Below, piece after piece: positions 63,361 through 64,000 of a stretch of DNA of 64,000 nucleotides (the stretch's first letter is position 1; the number at the start of each line of letters is the position of its first letter). The notes under the pieces were generated by a model. That model was not told where the DNA came from. It worked only from the letters and a program-made list of their open reading frames with translations, and searched no databases. The translations under genes were made by a program, and so were the position numbers. The stretch lies in contig NZ_CP010897.2 of NCBI RefSeq assembly GCF_000934605.2, forward strand, positions 4,650,001-4,714,000, given 5' to 3'. The DNA is from Pandoraea vervacti (GTDB taxonomy: Bacteria; Pseudomonadota; Gammaproteobacteria; Burkholderiales; Burkholderiaceae).

Positions 63361-64000
63361 GCGATGCGCCGTCGGGCATTCGGGCGCAAGACGTGCGCCG
63401 GACCGCCGCTGTGCGGCTGACGGTGGCCGCACTCGCATTCATCGGGCTTTTCTGGCTTTGCGGGGTTTTCGGCATTTCCGGCCTCCGCGGTCCTGACGCG
63501 CCGCTGACCGGGCCTTTCGCGCCCATCGCGCGCCTGATGCCGGGCAAGGACGCCATCGCGGCGTCGCTTCCCACGCAGCCAGCACAGTCGTCATCGACAG
63601 CCGCGATCGATCTCGCCGACGCGCCGTCCCCGCTCAAGCTCCATGCGCAATTGCGCATGCTCGAAGACCCGACACGAAGTCTCGACGCCATGCAGGCGCT
63701 GTCCGCCCCGGGCTGGCAAGCGATCACCCCGCGCATGCTCAATCCGGGCTACCGTCGCTCCGCCTTCTGGCTCACGGGCAGCGTCGTGAATTCGGGGACA
63801 ACCCCTGTCACGCGCTGGCTGAGCGTCGGTATCGTGCGACTGGAGGACGTTCGCTTTTACGCCGTGCCGCCCGGGGCCACCCAGCCACACATCACGTGGC
63901 GCGCCGGCCATACCGTGCCGCTTGCCCAGCATCCGGTCCGCTCGGAGACCTCGGTCTTTCCGATCACGCTGGCGCCAGGCGAGCGGCTCACGTTTCTCGT
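63357..64000 (+). CDS. 7TM-DISM sensor kinase, N-terminal part (cut by window edge)
   Basis: An open frame of at least 214 codons from the ATG at 63357, whose ATGA overlaps the regulator stop, to the window end. It begins MSDAPSGIRAQDVRRT, has one transmembrane or signal helix (AALAFIGLFWLCGVFGI) and then an extracellular domain like 7TMR-DISMED2 (RSAFWLTGSVVNSG, RWLSVGIVRLEDV, APGERLTFL). The membrane-spanning and kinase domains would lie beyond the end. Kinase identity is inferred from that domain and the coupling to a response regulator. Confidence 0.75.
   Translation, partial: MSDAPSGIRAQDVRRTAAVRLTVAALAFIGLFWLCGVFGISGLRGPDAPLTGPFAPIARLMPGKDAIAASLPTQPAQSSSTAAIDLADAPSPLKLHAQLRMLEDPTRSLDAMQALSAPGWQAITPRMLNPGYRRSAFWLTGSVVNSGTTPVTRWLSVGIVRLEDVRFYAVPPGATQPHITWRAGHTVPLAQHPVRSETSVFPITLAPGERLTFL

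Overview
The window is GC-rich, densely coding beta-proteobacterial chromosome, most like the Burkholderiaceae (Pandoraea, Burkholderia, Ralstonia). The evidence is the order yceD-rpmF-plsX-fabHDG-acpP-fabF running into rpoE-rseA, the RNase E of about 1,100 residues, FdxA beside pncB, opgGH, and the many LysR, GntR and LuxR regulators with transporters. Pandoraea is an inference from gene content; no rRNA is present to test it. There are no phage genes, transposases, CRISPR arrays or replication origins.

Positions 1-7700 (minus strand) hold the fatty-acid and envelope block: yceD, rpmF, plsX, fabH, fabD, fabG, acpP, fabF, then rpoE and the start of rseA. Positions 7850-13100 hold a maf nucleotide pyrophosphatase coupled to an RsmI-like methylase, and the convergent rluC-phosphatase-Rieske-sppA run. 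RNase E follows (13109-16414), then a molybdenum cofactor group, moaA-unknown exported protein-mobA-moeA (16784-21123), a two-helix membrane protein and an acetyltransferase. Positions 22157-28608 (minus) carry rmuC, a 2-hydroxyacid dehydrogenase, an NhaD-type antiporter, an orphan lutC and pncB. fdxA and two tRNA-Asn(GUU) genes follow on plus, each tRNA with its own terminator.

The second half is metabolic and accessory. An OxlT-type oxalate/formate antiporter is followed by a GlcC-like regulator divergent from glcDEF, with palindromic operators between. Then come DoxX, a DODA-type dioxygenase and a LysR gene, a CNNM/CBS/CorC membrane protein, a LuxR regulator, a YcgR-type PilZ protein, two LysE/RhtB exporters, a cold-shock gene with a strong promoter and long leader, an NlpD-like lipoprotein, opgGH, a MATE pump with an exported hydrolase, and a tightly coupled DUF3311/SSS symporter/cytosine-deaminase-like/MFS operon divergent from its probable GntR regulator. 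A divergent MurA paralogue and an AraC-type response regulator coupled to a 7TM-DISM kinase (cut by the window edge) end the window.

The most unusual structural signal is a set of at least eight short tandem arrays (unit 9-12 bp), nearly all on or just beyond the 3' end of a coding sequence, several across the stop codon. The best candidate for undescribed biology is the four-gene operon at 55221-59522: three successive ATGA start/stop overlaps, a complete set of CodA catalytic residues, two transporters and a 16-bp palindrome before the divergent regulator.
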